Shown in pieces: positions 35,974-45,392 of a stretch of DNA of 64,000 bases. This stretch comes from Bradyrhizobium sp. sBnM-33. Its GTDB lineage: Bacteria > Pseudomonadota > Alphaproteobacteria > Rhizobiales > Xanthobacteraceae. The stretch lies in the NCBI RefSeq assembly GCF_032917945.1, contig NZ_CP136624.1:7564001-7628000 (forward strand), written 5' to 3'. The notes under the pieces are model-generated. The model saw only the letters and a program-made list of their open reading frames with translations. It did no database searches and was not told where the DNA came from. Position numbers and translations under genes: made by a program. Positions within the stretch are counted from its first letter, which is position 1, and the number at the start of each line of letters is the position of its first letter.

Positions 35974-36310
35974 CCACAGCCACTGATCGGGATATTCGCG
36001 GATCCAGCCCTCGATCACCGACGTGACCGCCTGCATCGTTCCCTGAATGTCGATTTGCCCGGCGGCGTCGCGGGCCGGCTTCACTTCTTCAGACAGTTCG
36101 GCACGAAAGCGGTGTCCGGGCAGGCGGATGATGCGCACGCCATGAATCGAGCACTCGATCTGCCGCAGCAGCCGGGCCAGCATCGGATTGGCCTTGTTCT
36201 TGCGGCCAAAGAAAGTAACCTCGACACCGTTGGTCAGATACTGGCCGACCAGCAGCCCGACGTGCTGACCACTTTTCAGGGCCTCCGCAAGTTTTAGGGG
36301 TGCGTCACGA
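35953..36310 (-). pseudogene. 3' half of a lipid A acyltransferase (LpxL/HtrB type)
   Basis: The readable part runs from APLKLAEALKSGQHVGLLVG through TFFGRKNKANPMLARLLRQI to IREYPDQWLWLHRRWR, the C-terminal half of LpxL/HtrB-type late acyltransferases. The N-terminal half with the membrane segment and the H-x4-D catalytic motif is missing. Upstream of about 36310 the sequence is instead the 3' end of the endonuclease/TIR gene on the same strand. The frame stays open into that gene, but the added residues are unrelated. This marks a recombination junction at about 36305. Confidence 0.75.
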
Positions 36311-38056
36311 CCAGCTGGAATCAGCGTGCGCGAGCATGCGCCCATGCCACTGCTTGTTGCGCCAACCCTTGCAAATGCTTCGGCGCAGGCGATGAAGCTT
36401 CCTGGGATCGTCAATGCTGAGACCCACCGGCGTTTCATTATCGACCGCGAACAGGACTCTCGACTTGAGCTTCAGATGCCAGAATGGCCAGAAGTAGGGC
36501 ATCGCGGTGACGCCGAACTGCCAGACATGTCCCTTCGCGACATTGCGAAGCATTGAGGACCGCCGGTCGCCTTGCTTGCCCCACGGGATGCGTTGTCCGA
36601 GCGCTGCCTGTGCAGCCGAAGCATGGAAGCCGACAGCGCTGGAATAGTGATATTCGACAAAGCCCCGCTCCCGGCAGAATGACAGCCAGGCTTTCTTGAT
36701 CATCGCAATGACCAGATTGGACGCGACCTGGCGCTCGATCCCGATCGGAGAAAAGCCGTCGTCGACGAATTCCAGCAACGGTATCTCGTGCTTCAGCTTG
36801 AAGCGGCCAGCGAACGCGAACGCGGCGTCGACTTCAGATTGATCCGCGAAGGTAATGATCCCGGAGCCCTGCTTCGCGCAGGGATAGGGGAAATCCTCGA
36901 GCGCGCGATCGAGCAATCGGTCCTCGATCGCACCGGTGCTCTCGAAGAATCGGATGACGTCGGGCGCTTCCGCGGCACGCAACCAGTTCGCGGTCAATCG
37001 CTCGGCTTCGTCGATAAGCGGGATCGCGCCGCGCCGCCGGAAGATCTCCCAGTTCGGATCGATCACCGGTTCGCCGGCGGGACGCGGCACCTTCTGCCGC
37101 TGCAGCGCGTCAAGCAGTAAGCCGACACCTTCCCCCCAGCCGCGCACAAAATCGACGGTCACCGCATCCCCGACGCCCTTGACCTTCTTTCCCGGTTCGA
37201 GCCGCAGCGGAATGATGAACCGGGAATCGCCGAGCTCTTTGGCCATCTCTAGCGCGATGTCGAGATCATCCTGAACATGCGCGTTGGAGAGCGTGGCATC
37301 GCGGCAGATGAGCAGAACTTTCACTGCCCGGTATTGCAGCGCCTCATTGATTTGCCGGCGCCATCGGTCGCCGGGCTGAAGCGTCAGGATGTCGGCGAAC
37401 ACGCGGTACCCCTCGGCCTCAAGCTTGGGCGCGAGCCAAAGCGAAAATTCGTCGTCGATCGGCGACGCCTTGATCAGAAAGATCGTGTCTCGCATCGCTT
37501 TGTCAGCGGCTGCGGCGTCGCCCGCGACTGCCGCCGGCGGCATAAGATTGGCGAGGACGGTCGGGATCAGTCCTGGTTTCGCAAGGGCCCTCCCGACAGC
37601 TTCCGTGACAACGGTTTGCAGAACCGACGTGTTCTGCGCCCAAAGCTTTTGATGGGCTTTCTCGATCTCTGGATATTTGCGCAACAGGGCGTTGAGGTCT
37701 CCGGGTCCGAAAATGTCGCCCGGCGTTTGCAGCGATGGGCCGATGATCTCGGCCAACGCGGTCTTGTTCTTTGGCGTGAGTGGCGCGGACGTTACGAGGA
37801 TGTAGCGCGTCGGCGCCAGCCGGTCGATCGATTGCCGCTCCTTCGTCATCTTCGACTTCAAGGCCGCGAAGCCGGAGCCGCGGTAATGCTTCGCCTGCAT
37901 TACGATCGATCCGTCGGCACGCGCATGGTGTCCGTCCATCCCGTCGTCCGGGCCCTCGGGAAAGGCTTCGAATGGCAGGTCTATCTCGCGCCCGACGAGG
38001 TCGCGGGCCAGATCCTCAAACTCGCTGTGGGACAGACTTGAAAAGTCATAATTCAT
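36305..38056 (-). CDS. Restriction endonuclease-like / TIR fusion protein
   Basis: The 583-residue product (ATG 38056; a TTG at 38092 is possible) begins with an Mrr-like PD-(D/E)xK nuclease: LSHSEFEDLARDLVGREIDL, PDDGMDGHHARADG and IVMQAKHYRGSGF, with Asp and the Q-x-K element. Residues about 190-310 form a TIR domain: DTIFLIKASPIDDEFSLWLA, EGYRVFADILTLQPGDRWRR, INEALQYRAVKVLLICRDA. A long C-terminal region (about 270 residues) is unrecognised. TIR domains in bacterial defence cleave NAD or make signal nucleotides, so an antiphage role is likely. It is transcribed divergently from the HEPN/Toprim gene, and its stop lies at the junction with the lpxL fragment. Confidence 0.8.
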   Translation of the reverse strand: MNYDFSSLSHSEFEDLARDLVGREIDLPFEAFPEGPDDGMDGHHARADGSIVMQAKHYRGSGFAALKSKMTKERQSIDRLAPTRYILVTSAPLTPKNKTALAEIIGPSLQTPGDIFGPGDLNALLRKYPEIEKAHQKLWAQNTSVLQTVVTEAVGRALAKPGLIPTVLANLMPPAAVAGDAAAADKAMRDTIFLIKASPIDDEFSLWLAPKLEAEGYRVFADILTLQPGDRWRRQINEALQYRAVKVLLICRDATLSNAHVQDDLDIALEMAKELGDSRFIIPLRLEPGKKVKGVGDAVTVDFVRGWGEGVGLLLDALQRQKVPRPAGEPVIDPNWEIFRRRGAIPLIDEAERLTANWLRAAEAPDVIRFFESTGAIEDRLLDRALEDFPYPCAKQGSGIITFADQSEVDAAFAFAGRFKLKHEIPLLEFVDDGFSPIGIERQVASNLVIAMIKKAWLSFCRERGFVEYHYSSAVGFHASAAQAALGQRIPWGKQGDRRSSMLRNVAKGHVWQFGVTAMPYFWPFWHLKLKSRVLFAVDNETPVGLSIDDPRKLHRLRRSICKGWRNKQWHGRMLAHADSSWS

Positions 38057-38330
38057 GCGTCCAGAATGAGTGCTCGTTTCCTGGGCAGTCAAGCAAGGGA
38101 TTGCGATATTGCTTCGTCCCCAAGTCTTACTAACAACAAGATAAACCGGCTTTTACTGACGTACTCTGGGCGGGGTAGAGCTTACTTCGCGGAAGCCGGG
38201 ATCGGCCGCAATACGCTTCCGTTCAATTGTCCACAAAGTTGCCGCTGGGATCATCACGAGGTGAGCGAAGTTGACGACTGCCTTGGCCGCGCCGGTGCGC
38301 GCTTATCAAGTTCTCGCAACAGGAGATCGC

Positions 38331-39669
38331 GTGGGTACTGAAATCCATCTCGAATTTGGCGGGCTGTCCCTGGACTGGGCCAAGAACCACCGAGGCGTGG
38401 ACCACGGGTCACTTTTCCAGGAACGGGATCGGCGCGCGGTTCATAGCGACCAGATCAACTATGATCATTTCAGCGAAACGGGCGACGACCCCACGCCGAT
38501 GGAGATGGCCTTCGTACGCGAACTCAAGGACGTCCTGCCAAGGCTCGCGTTGCTCGGCTATACGATGGAACAAGCGCGGGTAGCCTACGACGATCTGGCC
38601 ACCCAATACGTGGACACTCGCGAAGCAATAACCGAGCTGGATGAGCCACCCGGCGTAGAACCGCTCTCGTTCGATGAGTTCTGCGCCTTCGCCAATCGGT
38701 ATCCTATCTCCGCGCTGAACGATACCGTTCGTCATCTCGACGAATGGGAGAGTCGTTCGAGACCGCAAGGACGCTTCGTCGACGACGAAACAACAATAAG
38801 CCGTATCCCCAGCGTGGACCATGACCCTGCGACCTGGTCCGAACGCGCCTATTTCGGCAGCTGCATCACCATTCTTCATCCTTACCTGATGTTGCAAGTT
38901 CTCGCCGGTAATTCTGCCAACCTCGAGGCCGATGTCGTTTGGCAGTATGGTCCGCTTCTCGAAGCGGGGGTGGGCTGGCCCAGATGAATTCACGCCTCTC
39001 GCGCGCCGCACTGAAACCTTCCTCATCGCCACCGAAGGCAGTTCCGATGCGCACATCCTGCAGCACGCGTTTACCCTCCTGCGCCCCGAAATCACGGACT
39101 TTTTCCGATTTATCGATGTCAGCGAGCGCCATCCATTCCCGGGCACAGGCAACCTCCTCAAGTTTGCTGAAGGCCTCGCGAAGATCGACGTGCAAAATCA
39201 GATTGTTTTCGCGTTTGACAATGACGCTGAAGGGACCGAAGCGTTCAACAAGCAAGGTGCACTGGCGCTTCCCTCCAACATGCGGGCGATGGTTCTCACG
39301 TCGCTCGAGGCGTTCCGATCGTTTCCGGCCAAGGGGCCCGAAGGCGATCACGTTGCGGATATCAACGGGCGCGCCGCGGCGATCGAATGCTATCTCGACC
39401 ATCGCGTGGGCAACTTTCCCCCGCCACGGGTGGTTTGGAGCAATTACAAGAGGGAGACCGACAGCTACCAGGGCGCGCTTGACCATAAGGAAAGCTATGT
39501 CAAAGCCTTCTTGAAACTGACCGTCGAGAACTTGCCGACGAGTGGATACGACACCAGTAGAATCGACAGGGTGCTCGATGCTGTGGTTGAGCAGTGCCGT
39601 CTGATGGCTATAGGCGAGCTCGCAGCGCGGCTAGCTGGGCAAGACGGCCAACTCACAGCCCCGATGTAA
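38331..39669 (+). CDS. HEPN/Toprim-associated protein, split by one-base frameshift
   Basis: The GTG at 38331 follows aggag. The first frame (to 38987) gives VGTEIHLEFGGLSLDWAKNH and EMAFVRELKDVLPRLALLGY, matching the HEPN/Toprim-associated N-terminal family. The second frame continues GPDEFTPLARRTETFLIATE, then GSSDAHILQHAF, and FAFDNDAEG, showing the Glu and D-x-D elements of a Toprim domain. Removing one G from the G5 run at 38966-38970 joins both into about 445 residues (GPLLEAGWAGPDEF). The break may be decay, phase variation or a sequence error. The context with TIR genes suggests defence. Confidence 0.72.
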
Positions 39670-39829
39670 GGGCGAGCTGCCGTCCGATGGCTCTACTCGC
39701 TGCGCTCACCGAACCCACGCGAGATGGTTTCGGCCCATCCGAGTGACGATCCTCTGACGGACGGGCTAGGACGCAGCGCCGTCCCTAGCGTCCGTGCTGC
39801 CGGTGTGGTTTACGAAAACCGAACCGAAG

Positions 39830-40869
39830 TCACTCATCCGCCAATAGCTTCTTGACCCCCTCCTGGGATTTTCGCCACTCTTCGAACGCCTCCTTATCGT
39901 CTCGTGAAGATCGATCTCGACGTAGTTCGTGCGAATGATCGCCAGCAAGGCTTCCAACCGCCGATGCATCTCGGCGCGCGCGACAAGAATCGCCTCCCAA
40001 TCGGCCTCTTGCTCCTCGGTCACCAGCACATCGCCAGGACTTGAGAAGACGTTCATCCCAGTGCGGGTGTCAGTGTAGTTCCGTCCGTAGGACGTCGCTT
40101 CGTTCCACGCGGCGTCGAGCCCACGAACGGCGGCGTCGAGCGCAGGATCATTGATGTGAAATAGCGAGTTGCTGACTACGCCGTGAAAGCTCTCATAGTA
40201 AAACAGGTCGCGGTTGAGGATGGAGTGGGGCAGCCGTTCGATGTGGCCTTGCAACGCCGGAATGGCAAACTGCGAGAGGGCCCACCGTGCAGCGCGCAGG
40301 TCACGCTCGCGGCGAACCTGAGCCGGGTCCATCATCCTGAGTTCAGCGGGGCGGGCCGGATTGCCGTCCAGTATTGCCTTGAGCGCCATGACGAGCAGAT
40401 CGGTCAGTCGCTCGATGCCCTTCTTGTCGTTCGCCTCCTTGACCCGGTATTGCGAGATCCGCTGGCGATCGAAATCGAACGGTAGGTCCTCGTATTTGGC
40501 AATCGACAGGTTCGTCAGCAGGATCATTCGCTTCCAGCCGAGATGCGCTGCGGCATAGCCGACCTCGAACGTCACGTTGGGGTTGGGACAGGGCCGCGCC
40601 TTGATCTCGTCCGGTGCCAGCGGTGTGACGGTCGTCACGTCACCAACAAAGATGTCCGCGGCCTCGATTTTCTCCAGTATCGAACGCGGCACATTGTCCG
40701 CGCCCATCATGTCGCGGGTCGCCTCGTCGAGTTTCAGCGTGAGCTCCGGCTGTTCGCGCTCAATCCGGGCGGCGGCTGCAACTAATGCCTGACGGATAGC
40801 ATTTCGATTGGTGCTGGCAGGAGAATCACTTTGCCATGCATAGAAGACGGCGTGCTCAGTCTTGCTCAA
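39830..40869 (-). CDS. TIR-like domain protein, frameshift near the C-terminus
   Basis: The product starts at a TTG (40869) and shows the TIR-like pattern of CAP12/Pycsar-type effectors: HAVFYAWQSDSPASTNRNAI, ILEKIEAADIFVGDVTTV, and PNPNVTFEVGYAAAHLGWKR then MILLTN. The middle and end are helical. The annotated frame runs to 39766 with an Arg-rich tail, but another frame gives DDKEAFEEWRKSQEGVKKLL and ADE then stop at 39830, clearly the natural end. One missing G near 39900 explains the shift. About 346 residues if repaired. It converges on the HEPN/Toprim gene. An NAD-cleaving defence role is inference. Confidence 0.72.
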
Positions 40870-41261
40870 ATGCCTGCTCTTTGTCGGGCGTGTCTGCTGG
40901 AAATGTCTGCATCTGAGCGGAAGTCGAGGTTCCTAGCAACATAGCGTTCAACTACGTGGACCGACGTTCGCGCTAAAATCGGCCAGCAAGGCTTGTGCCC
41001 AATGTCAAGAATTCAAGAGAACCAGTAGCGCTTGCTCGGGGCTACATCGCGACGATCGAGGCGGTCTGATCGCGCGAAAAGGTCTTACGCCGCGGGCGGT
41101 CAATTGTATGGGTTGGCGAGCGATTCGGTTGGCCCCTTTCGTTCAGGGAAGGTCCTGGGGAGCACCAATGTTGGTAGCCGTGTTGGTTTCTATATTCCAT
41201 ATCTTTGAAATATCAATTGCTTAATCGCAAAGTTCGGTGCCGGCCAGGACGCTGACGAGGG
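40870..41261. other. Gap between defence cluster and integrase remnant
   Basis: No gene is supported. At 41156-41167 the sequence tggggagcacca followed by atgttggtagccgtgttggt resembles the tRNA-end-plus-island junction seen next to P4-type integrases, and is near the reverse of the tRNA fragment at 42401. This is weak. Confidence 0.3.
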
Positions 41262-41783
41262 TATGCGCTGAAGCTGGCTCCGCTGGTCATTGTGCGACCT
41301 GTCGAGTTGCGACAGGCGGAATGGACCAAGTTCGGCCTGGCTGACGGGGAATGGCGCATACCGGCCAAAACGATGAAGATGAGACGGCCACACCGGCGCC
41401 GCTGGCGTCTCAAGCTCTCGCCATTCTTCGCGAGCTCCAGAAAATCACTGGCGGATCAAGATATCTCTTCCCGTCGGTGAGATCCTGGCATCGCCCAATC
41501 AGTCACAGCACCCCTAACGCAGCGCTGCGCGTCTCGGATACGACCAGATCGAATTGACCATTCTGGCGTGCGATCCACCGCGTCAACCTCCCGAACGAAA
41601 GCGGCAAGTGACAAGCGGATGCGATCGAACGTCGACTTGCGCATCAGGAGGCGAATGAGATCCGTGGCGCCTAGACCCATGCCGCCGAATTCTGGCAGGA
41701 GCGCCGTGCGGATGATGCGGTGGTGGGCGGACGAGTTCGACCGGCTAAGGAAGCACGGTCGTGTCATCAAAATGAGTGCCTGA
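41262..41783 (+). pseudogene. P4-type tyrosine integrase, degenerate C-terminal part
   Basis: Pieces in several frames follow the order of P4-like integrases: RPVELRQAEWTKFGLADGEW, RIPAKTMKM, SQALAILRELQKITGGSRYL then FPSVRS, STPNAALR, ADAIERRLAHQEANEIRGA and HAAEFWQERR. The catalytic Arg (RPVELR) survives, but the HxLR segment and the Tyr region are not intact. Multiple indels make it non-functional. The N-terminal half is absent. Confidence 0.7.
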
Positions 41784-41826
41784 GGAAAAGCGCGTTGAAA
41801 GTGTGCTCCGTTAAGTCGGACGTCCT

Positions 41827-42093
41827 TTAGTTCGACATGTTGGTGTCAATGAGCGCCAGAAGTGAGTGCACCACTACTAGTCGCCGACGTCCGATCGTTG
41901 TCGTGACGATACGCCCAGCTCCTATCAACTCGTAGAGCTTCGCGCGTCCCAAGCCGGTCACTTCGCATGCATCGTCAATCGTGCAGGTGAGCCGCTGGGC
42001 GAATGGCATCGTGCTCGGTTCTGCGGCTTTCGGAGCGGATAGACTGGCTTGTGACTGTTGTCCGCCAGTTTTCTCTCGTCGATTGTATCTCAC
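41827..42093 (-). CDS. Excisionase-type helix-turn-helix protein
   Basis: The C-terminal 60 residues have the MerR-like/excisionase winged helix: LTCTIDDACEVTGLGRAKLY then ELIGAGRIVTTTIGRRRLVV. The frame starts at GTG 42093 (88 aa); an internal ATG at 42009 would leave 60 residues covering the whole domain. Such proteins bend DNA to direct excision of integrated elements. It sits beside a degenerate P4-type integrase and may be left over from the same element. Confidence 0.7.
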   Translation of the reverse strand: MRYNRREKTGGQQSQASLSAPKAAEPSTMPFAQRLTCTIDDACEVTGLGRAKLYELIGAGRIVTTTIGRRRLVVVHSLLALIDTNMSN

Positions 42094-42400
42094 GTGGCCC
42101 TCCTATTCGCGCAAAGCTCGACGGGGCAAGAGTTGATTGTGCGACGAGCAACGTCAATGCGAACATCCGAGGGCGCTCGCGTACGACAGCGCACGTCAGC
42201 GGCGCTTTGAATATTTCCGGACACCAAAGGGTGACGAGGAAATTTTTCGCGAATGCGCCAGCCACAGTGAGGCATCGCGCCGAGGCTAGTCTGCTAATGT
42301 CGGCAGCAAATTCCCCAAGCGTTCGCCGCTGTTCACCAGCGTCTTATTCAACCATTATTCAACGAACGTGGCTGATGGCTACCTAAGTGCCTGAGTTTGC

Positions 42401-42434
42401 TGGTGCTCCCTAGGGGAATCGAACCCCTGTTTCA
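42401..42434 (-). tRNA. tRNA 3'-end fragment (possible attachment-site remnant)
   Basis: On the minus strand the sequence reads aggggttcgattcccct, a perfect T arm, followed by agggagcacca, a 3' acceptor strand with CCA. The anticodon arm and 5' half do not follow, so this is a fragment. The amino acid cannot be set. Such 3' fragments commonly mark the ends of elements inserted in tRNA genes. Confidence 0.6.
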
Positions 42435-42639
42435 GCCTTGAGAGGGCCAAGTCGATCCGCTCGATGATCATCCTGAAAGAGTTCGGCGATAGAGACCTAT
42501 AGATGTCAATCCCGACTCGTCTGCACGAGCAGGCGTGACCGCACCAGTTTCGCACCAGAAACGATGCAACCGAAGCGCAACGAACGCGACCGGATTGAGA
42601 CAAAAAGACAGCAACATCAACGAAGCCGATCGTTATCCC

Positions 42640-42684
42640 GCCGCTCATAACGAACTGGTTGCAGGTTCGAGTCCCGCTGGGACA
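42640..42684 (+). tRNA. Degenerate tRNA-Ile2(CAT)-like remnant
   Basis: The segment gctcataacgaactggttgc followed by aggttcgagtcccgctggga resembles the anticodon loop and T arm of tRNA-Ile with CAT anticodon. The anticodon stem does not pair, the 5' half is missing and there is no CCA, so it is not a working gene. Confidence 0.4.
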
Positions 42685-42925
42685 CAAGTGAAACGGGCGA
42701 AACGCCGAACGCGGCTTTGGATCACCGCACCAGATAACTCAGTTCCGCGAGATGTCATAAGCAATTCTGAAATGGTTCGCGCGCGCATGGACCTGTCCGA
42801 TATCCACTCCAAACTAACCGAATGCGCGACGGCCAGCCCGCTACTCTTTTCTCGGCAGCTTTCTCGGACTTGATCAACAGCTATGCCGCCGAAACCAGAC
42901 CCAGTGGCGGCAGTGGGAGTGCTGA

Positions 42926-43204
42926 ATGGCTGAGCCCCGTGGCATGTCGAAAGAACAGGCTGCGGCCTATGCCGGCTGCGAAACGTTGTCGGGGTTCAAC
43001 GACTGGATTCGACGCGGAATCATGCCGGGCCCGATCCCCGGAACGCACAAGTGGGATAGAAAAGCCATCGATGCAGCCCTTGACCGGCTATCCGGTCTCC
43101 AGCCTACAATGCAACCGCGGCTATCACCATACGACGCGTGGAAGGCATCCCAAAATGCGAGTGCGGCTGAAGGGAATCAACTGGTCAATCAAAAAGCTCG
43201 CTGA
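42926..43204 (+). CDS. Small AlpA/excisionase-like protein
   Basis: The 92-residue product has a helix-turn-helix start (MAEPRGMSKEQAAAYAGCET, then LSGFNDWIRRGIMPGPIPGT) and an HKWDRKAIDAALDRLSGL helix, the pattern of the short DNA-binding proteins encoded just before phage-type integrases. Its last 50 bp overlap the start of the integrase gene at 43155, an arrangement typical of such pairs. It probably controls excision or integrase expression. Confidence 0.7.
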   Translation: MAEPRGMSKEQAAAYAGCETLSGFNDWIRRGIMPGPIPGTHKWDRKAIDAALDRLSGLQPTMQPRLSPYDAWKASQNASAAEGNQLVNQKAR

Positions 43205-44193
43205 CGGAACGTCGAAAACCTATTGGTACGCTTGGAAGGGCGGCCCACGCATCGACGCGGAGCCCGGCACGCCCGAGTTCATGCGCCTCTACAATGAAGC
43301 TGTTGCATCCTACAAGAAGAAGAGCGCCGAGACGTTCCGCTCGCTCATCGACTAAGGACTGCAGCGAGTACAAGGACCTCGGTGAGAAGAGTAAGCGCGC
43401 CTATGATGGCTACCTCAAACTCATCGAGGCCAAGTTCGGTTCGTTGCCAATCGGGGCTCTCGAAGACAAGCGTGTGCGGGGTGACTTCAAAGAGTTTCGT
43501 GATTCATTTTCCGACACGCCGCGCAAGGCGGACTACATCTGGACCACAATTGCGCGCGTGCTGTCGGTTGCGAAGGACCGTGGCAAGATCGCGGTGAACG
43601 TCTGCGAGCGCGGTGGCCGGCTTTATGAATCCGATCGCTCGGAGATAGTGTGGACTGCAGACGACATCCGCGCCTTCTGCGGTATCGCGTCCGTCGAGCT
43701 GCAGGCCGCTCTCCTGCTCGCGGTATGGACAGGCCAGCGCCAGGGAGACCTGCTGCGGCTGACCTGGAAGGACTACGATGGTACATACATCCGGATGCGT
43801 CAGTCGAAGGGGCGCGGCCGTAAGGCCCGGCGCCGTGTAACCATCCCGGTGGGACCGCCGCTGAAGGCGGCGCTTGATGCTGCGATGAAGGAGAAGCGCT
43901 CGGCCGTGACCATTTTGGTCAACTCGTTCGGCCGGCCATGGACGGAGGATGGTTTCAGGACAAGCTGGGATAAGGCGTTCAGGAAAACCTCGCTGAAGGA
44001 CCTGCACTTCCACGATCTGCGCGGCACTGCTGTTACGCGCCTCGCCCTGTCGAACTGCTCCGTGCCGGAGATCGCCTCTATCACCGGCCATTCGATGAAA
44101 ACGGTACAGGAGATTCTGGACGCGCACTACCTGGGTGGCCGCCTCGAGCTCGCGGAGTCAGCGATCAAGAAGCTGAGCGAAGTTTACGGGTAG
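43155..44193 (+). CDS. Tyrosine integrase split by a frameshift
   Basis: The first frame (ATG 43155 to stop 43355) gives the arm-binding part: MRVRLKGINWSIKKLADGTS then YWYAWKGGPRIDAEPGTPEF. The second frame resumes at about 43355 with CSEYKDLGEKSKRAYDGYLK and holds the whole catalytic domain: TGQRQGDLLRLTWKDY (Arg), HDLRGTAVTRLA (His, Arg), TGHSMKTVQEILDAHYLGG (His, Tyr). With the shift repaired the protein has about 345 residues, normal for the family. The gene points at tRNA-Lys 240 bp away. Whether the break is real needs resequencing. Confidence 0.75.
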
Positions 44194-44429
44194 GAATAGA
44201 AATGAAATTGGGATGTGGATCGATTCCAGGTGAAGGCGTCCTCTGTCGCCAAGGCTTCTGCCTGTGAGAATGCTCCACGCCGCCGGGGAACGAACTAGCC
44301 GCTGTGGTAACGCGCAGCCATCCCGCCACTCCTTAAGCAAGCGTACGGAAGACGAACAAATTTCTCAAACCGGACGTCAAACCGAAAGGCCCGTTCTGAT
44401 ACGCATTGCCGCTAAGTCCCTGCGAGGCT

Positions 44430-44505
<76 letters not shown>

Positions 44506-44683
44506 GGATGCTTTAAGTCCGGCAAGCCTTCGCGAGAGGGCGTCGTTTACCAAAGCGATCCCGGGATGTCCAGCAAGCTGGGCAGAGTTTTCCCGGGCTT
44601 TGGCTGAGAGCCGGAACGGCGAAAAGCCGCTGGATTTCAGCGGCTTCCGCCCATGTTCGGACTGGGCGCCAATCAGGGGCGCG

Positions 44684-45262
44684 TCAGAGGCGCTCGGGGC
44701 CGCCCCGGTCCGGGCCGCCGTCCCGGTCATATCTGTTCCGGTCATAGTCGCGATGGCGATCGAAGTCGCGGTCCATGCCCCGGTGCTCGCGGTGCCGCCA
44801 GCCTTCCCTGCCCCCGAACCGGTCCATGCGGGTCAGGACGGCGAGCCGGCGCTTCTGGCTGTCATCCAGCGTCTTGTAGAGCGGGTCGGCCGCGTCGGCG
44901 ATCTTCTTCATTGCGGCTGCCGAGGCCGCCATGGTCTCGGCCCGGTCGCGCAACCGTGTCACCGGATCGTCCGGCTTCTGGCTGGAATCGTCCCGCTGCG
45001 CGTTCATTCGCGCATTGGCGCGATCGATCCTGAGCTTGGCGAACTCCCGGACCGCGGCCTCGACCGGCGGCCACAGCTTTTCCTGCTCGGCCGTCAATTT
45101 AAGACCGGCATGGACGGCCGCGATCCGTGCGTCGGTATAGGCCGCCCTGTCCTCCGGGCTCATCCGCATATGGCCGTAGCCCCAATGGCGGTGCTGGGCA
45201 TAGACGGCGGTCGAGCCGGCGATGGCAAGGACCGCGACGGCGGCGATGGTGAATTTCCTCAT
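44684..45262 (-). CDS. Periplasmic LTXXQ/Spy-like protein
   Basis: The ATG at 45262 follows aaggaggttcgc, a very strong site. The 192-residue product has a signal peptide (FTIAAVAVLAIAGSTAVYAQ), then LTXXQ-type helices: AAVHAGLKLTAEQEKLWPPV and KTLDDSQKRRLAVLTRMDRF, as in Spy/CpxP-type periplasmic chaperones. The tail is rich in Arg, Asp, Gly and His (RDFDRHRDYDRNRYDRDGG), probably disordered. Proteins of this kind protect against envelope stress. The tRNA-Lys gene lies 180 bp downstream. Confidence 0.82.
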   Translation of the reverse strand: MRKFTIAAVAVLAIAGSTAVYAQHRHWGYGHMRMSPEDRAAYTDARIAAVHAGLKLTAEQEKLWPPVEAAVREFAKLRIDRANARMNAQRDDSSQKPDDPVTRLRDRAETMAASAAAMKKIADAADPLYKTLDDSQKRRLAVLTRMDRFGGREGWRHREHRGMDRDFDRHRDYDRNRYDRDGGPDRGGPERL

Positions 45263-45392
45263 GCGAACCTCCTTGAAAGGTTGCATGAAGATGAGCCTGC
45301 GTCAGTCGGCGTTCAACTTAAGGATTGGCAAGGGAGGCTGCCCTTACCAACGTGTAATGTGACCCCGTTTGATCCCCCGCAATGCGATATTG

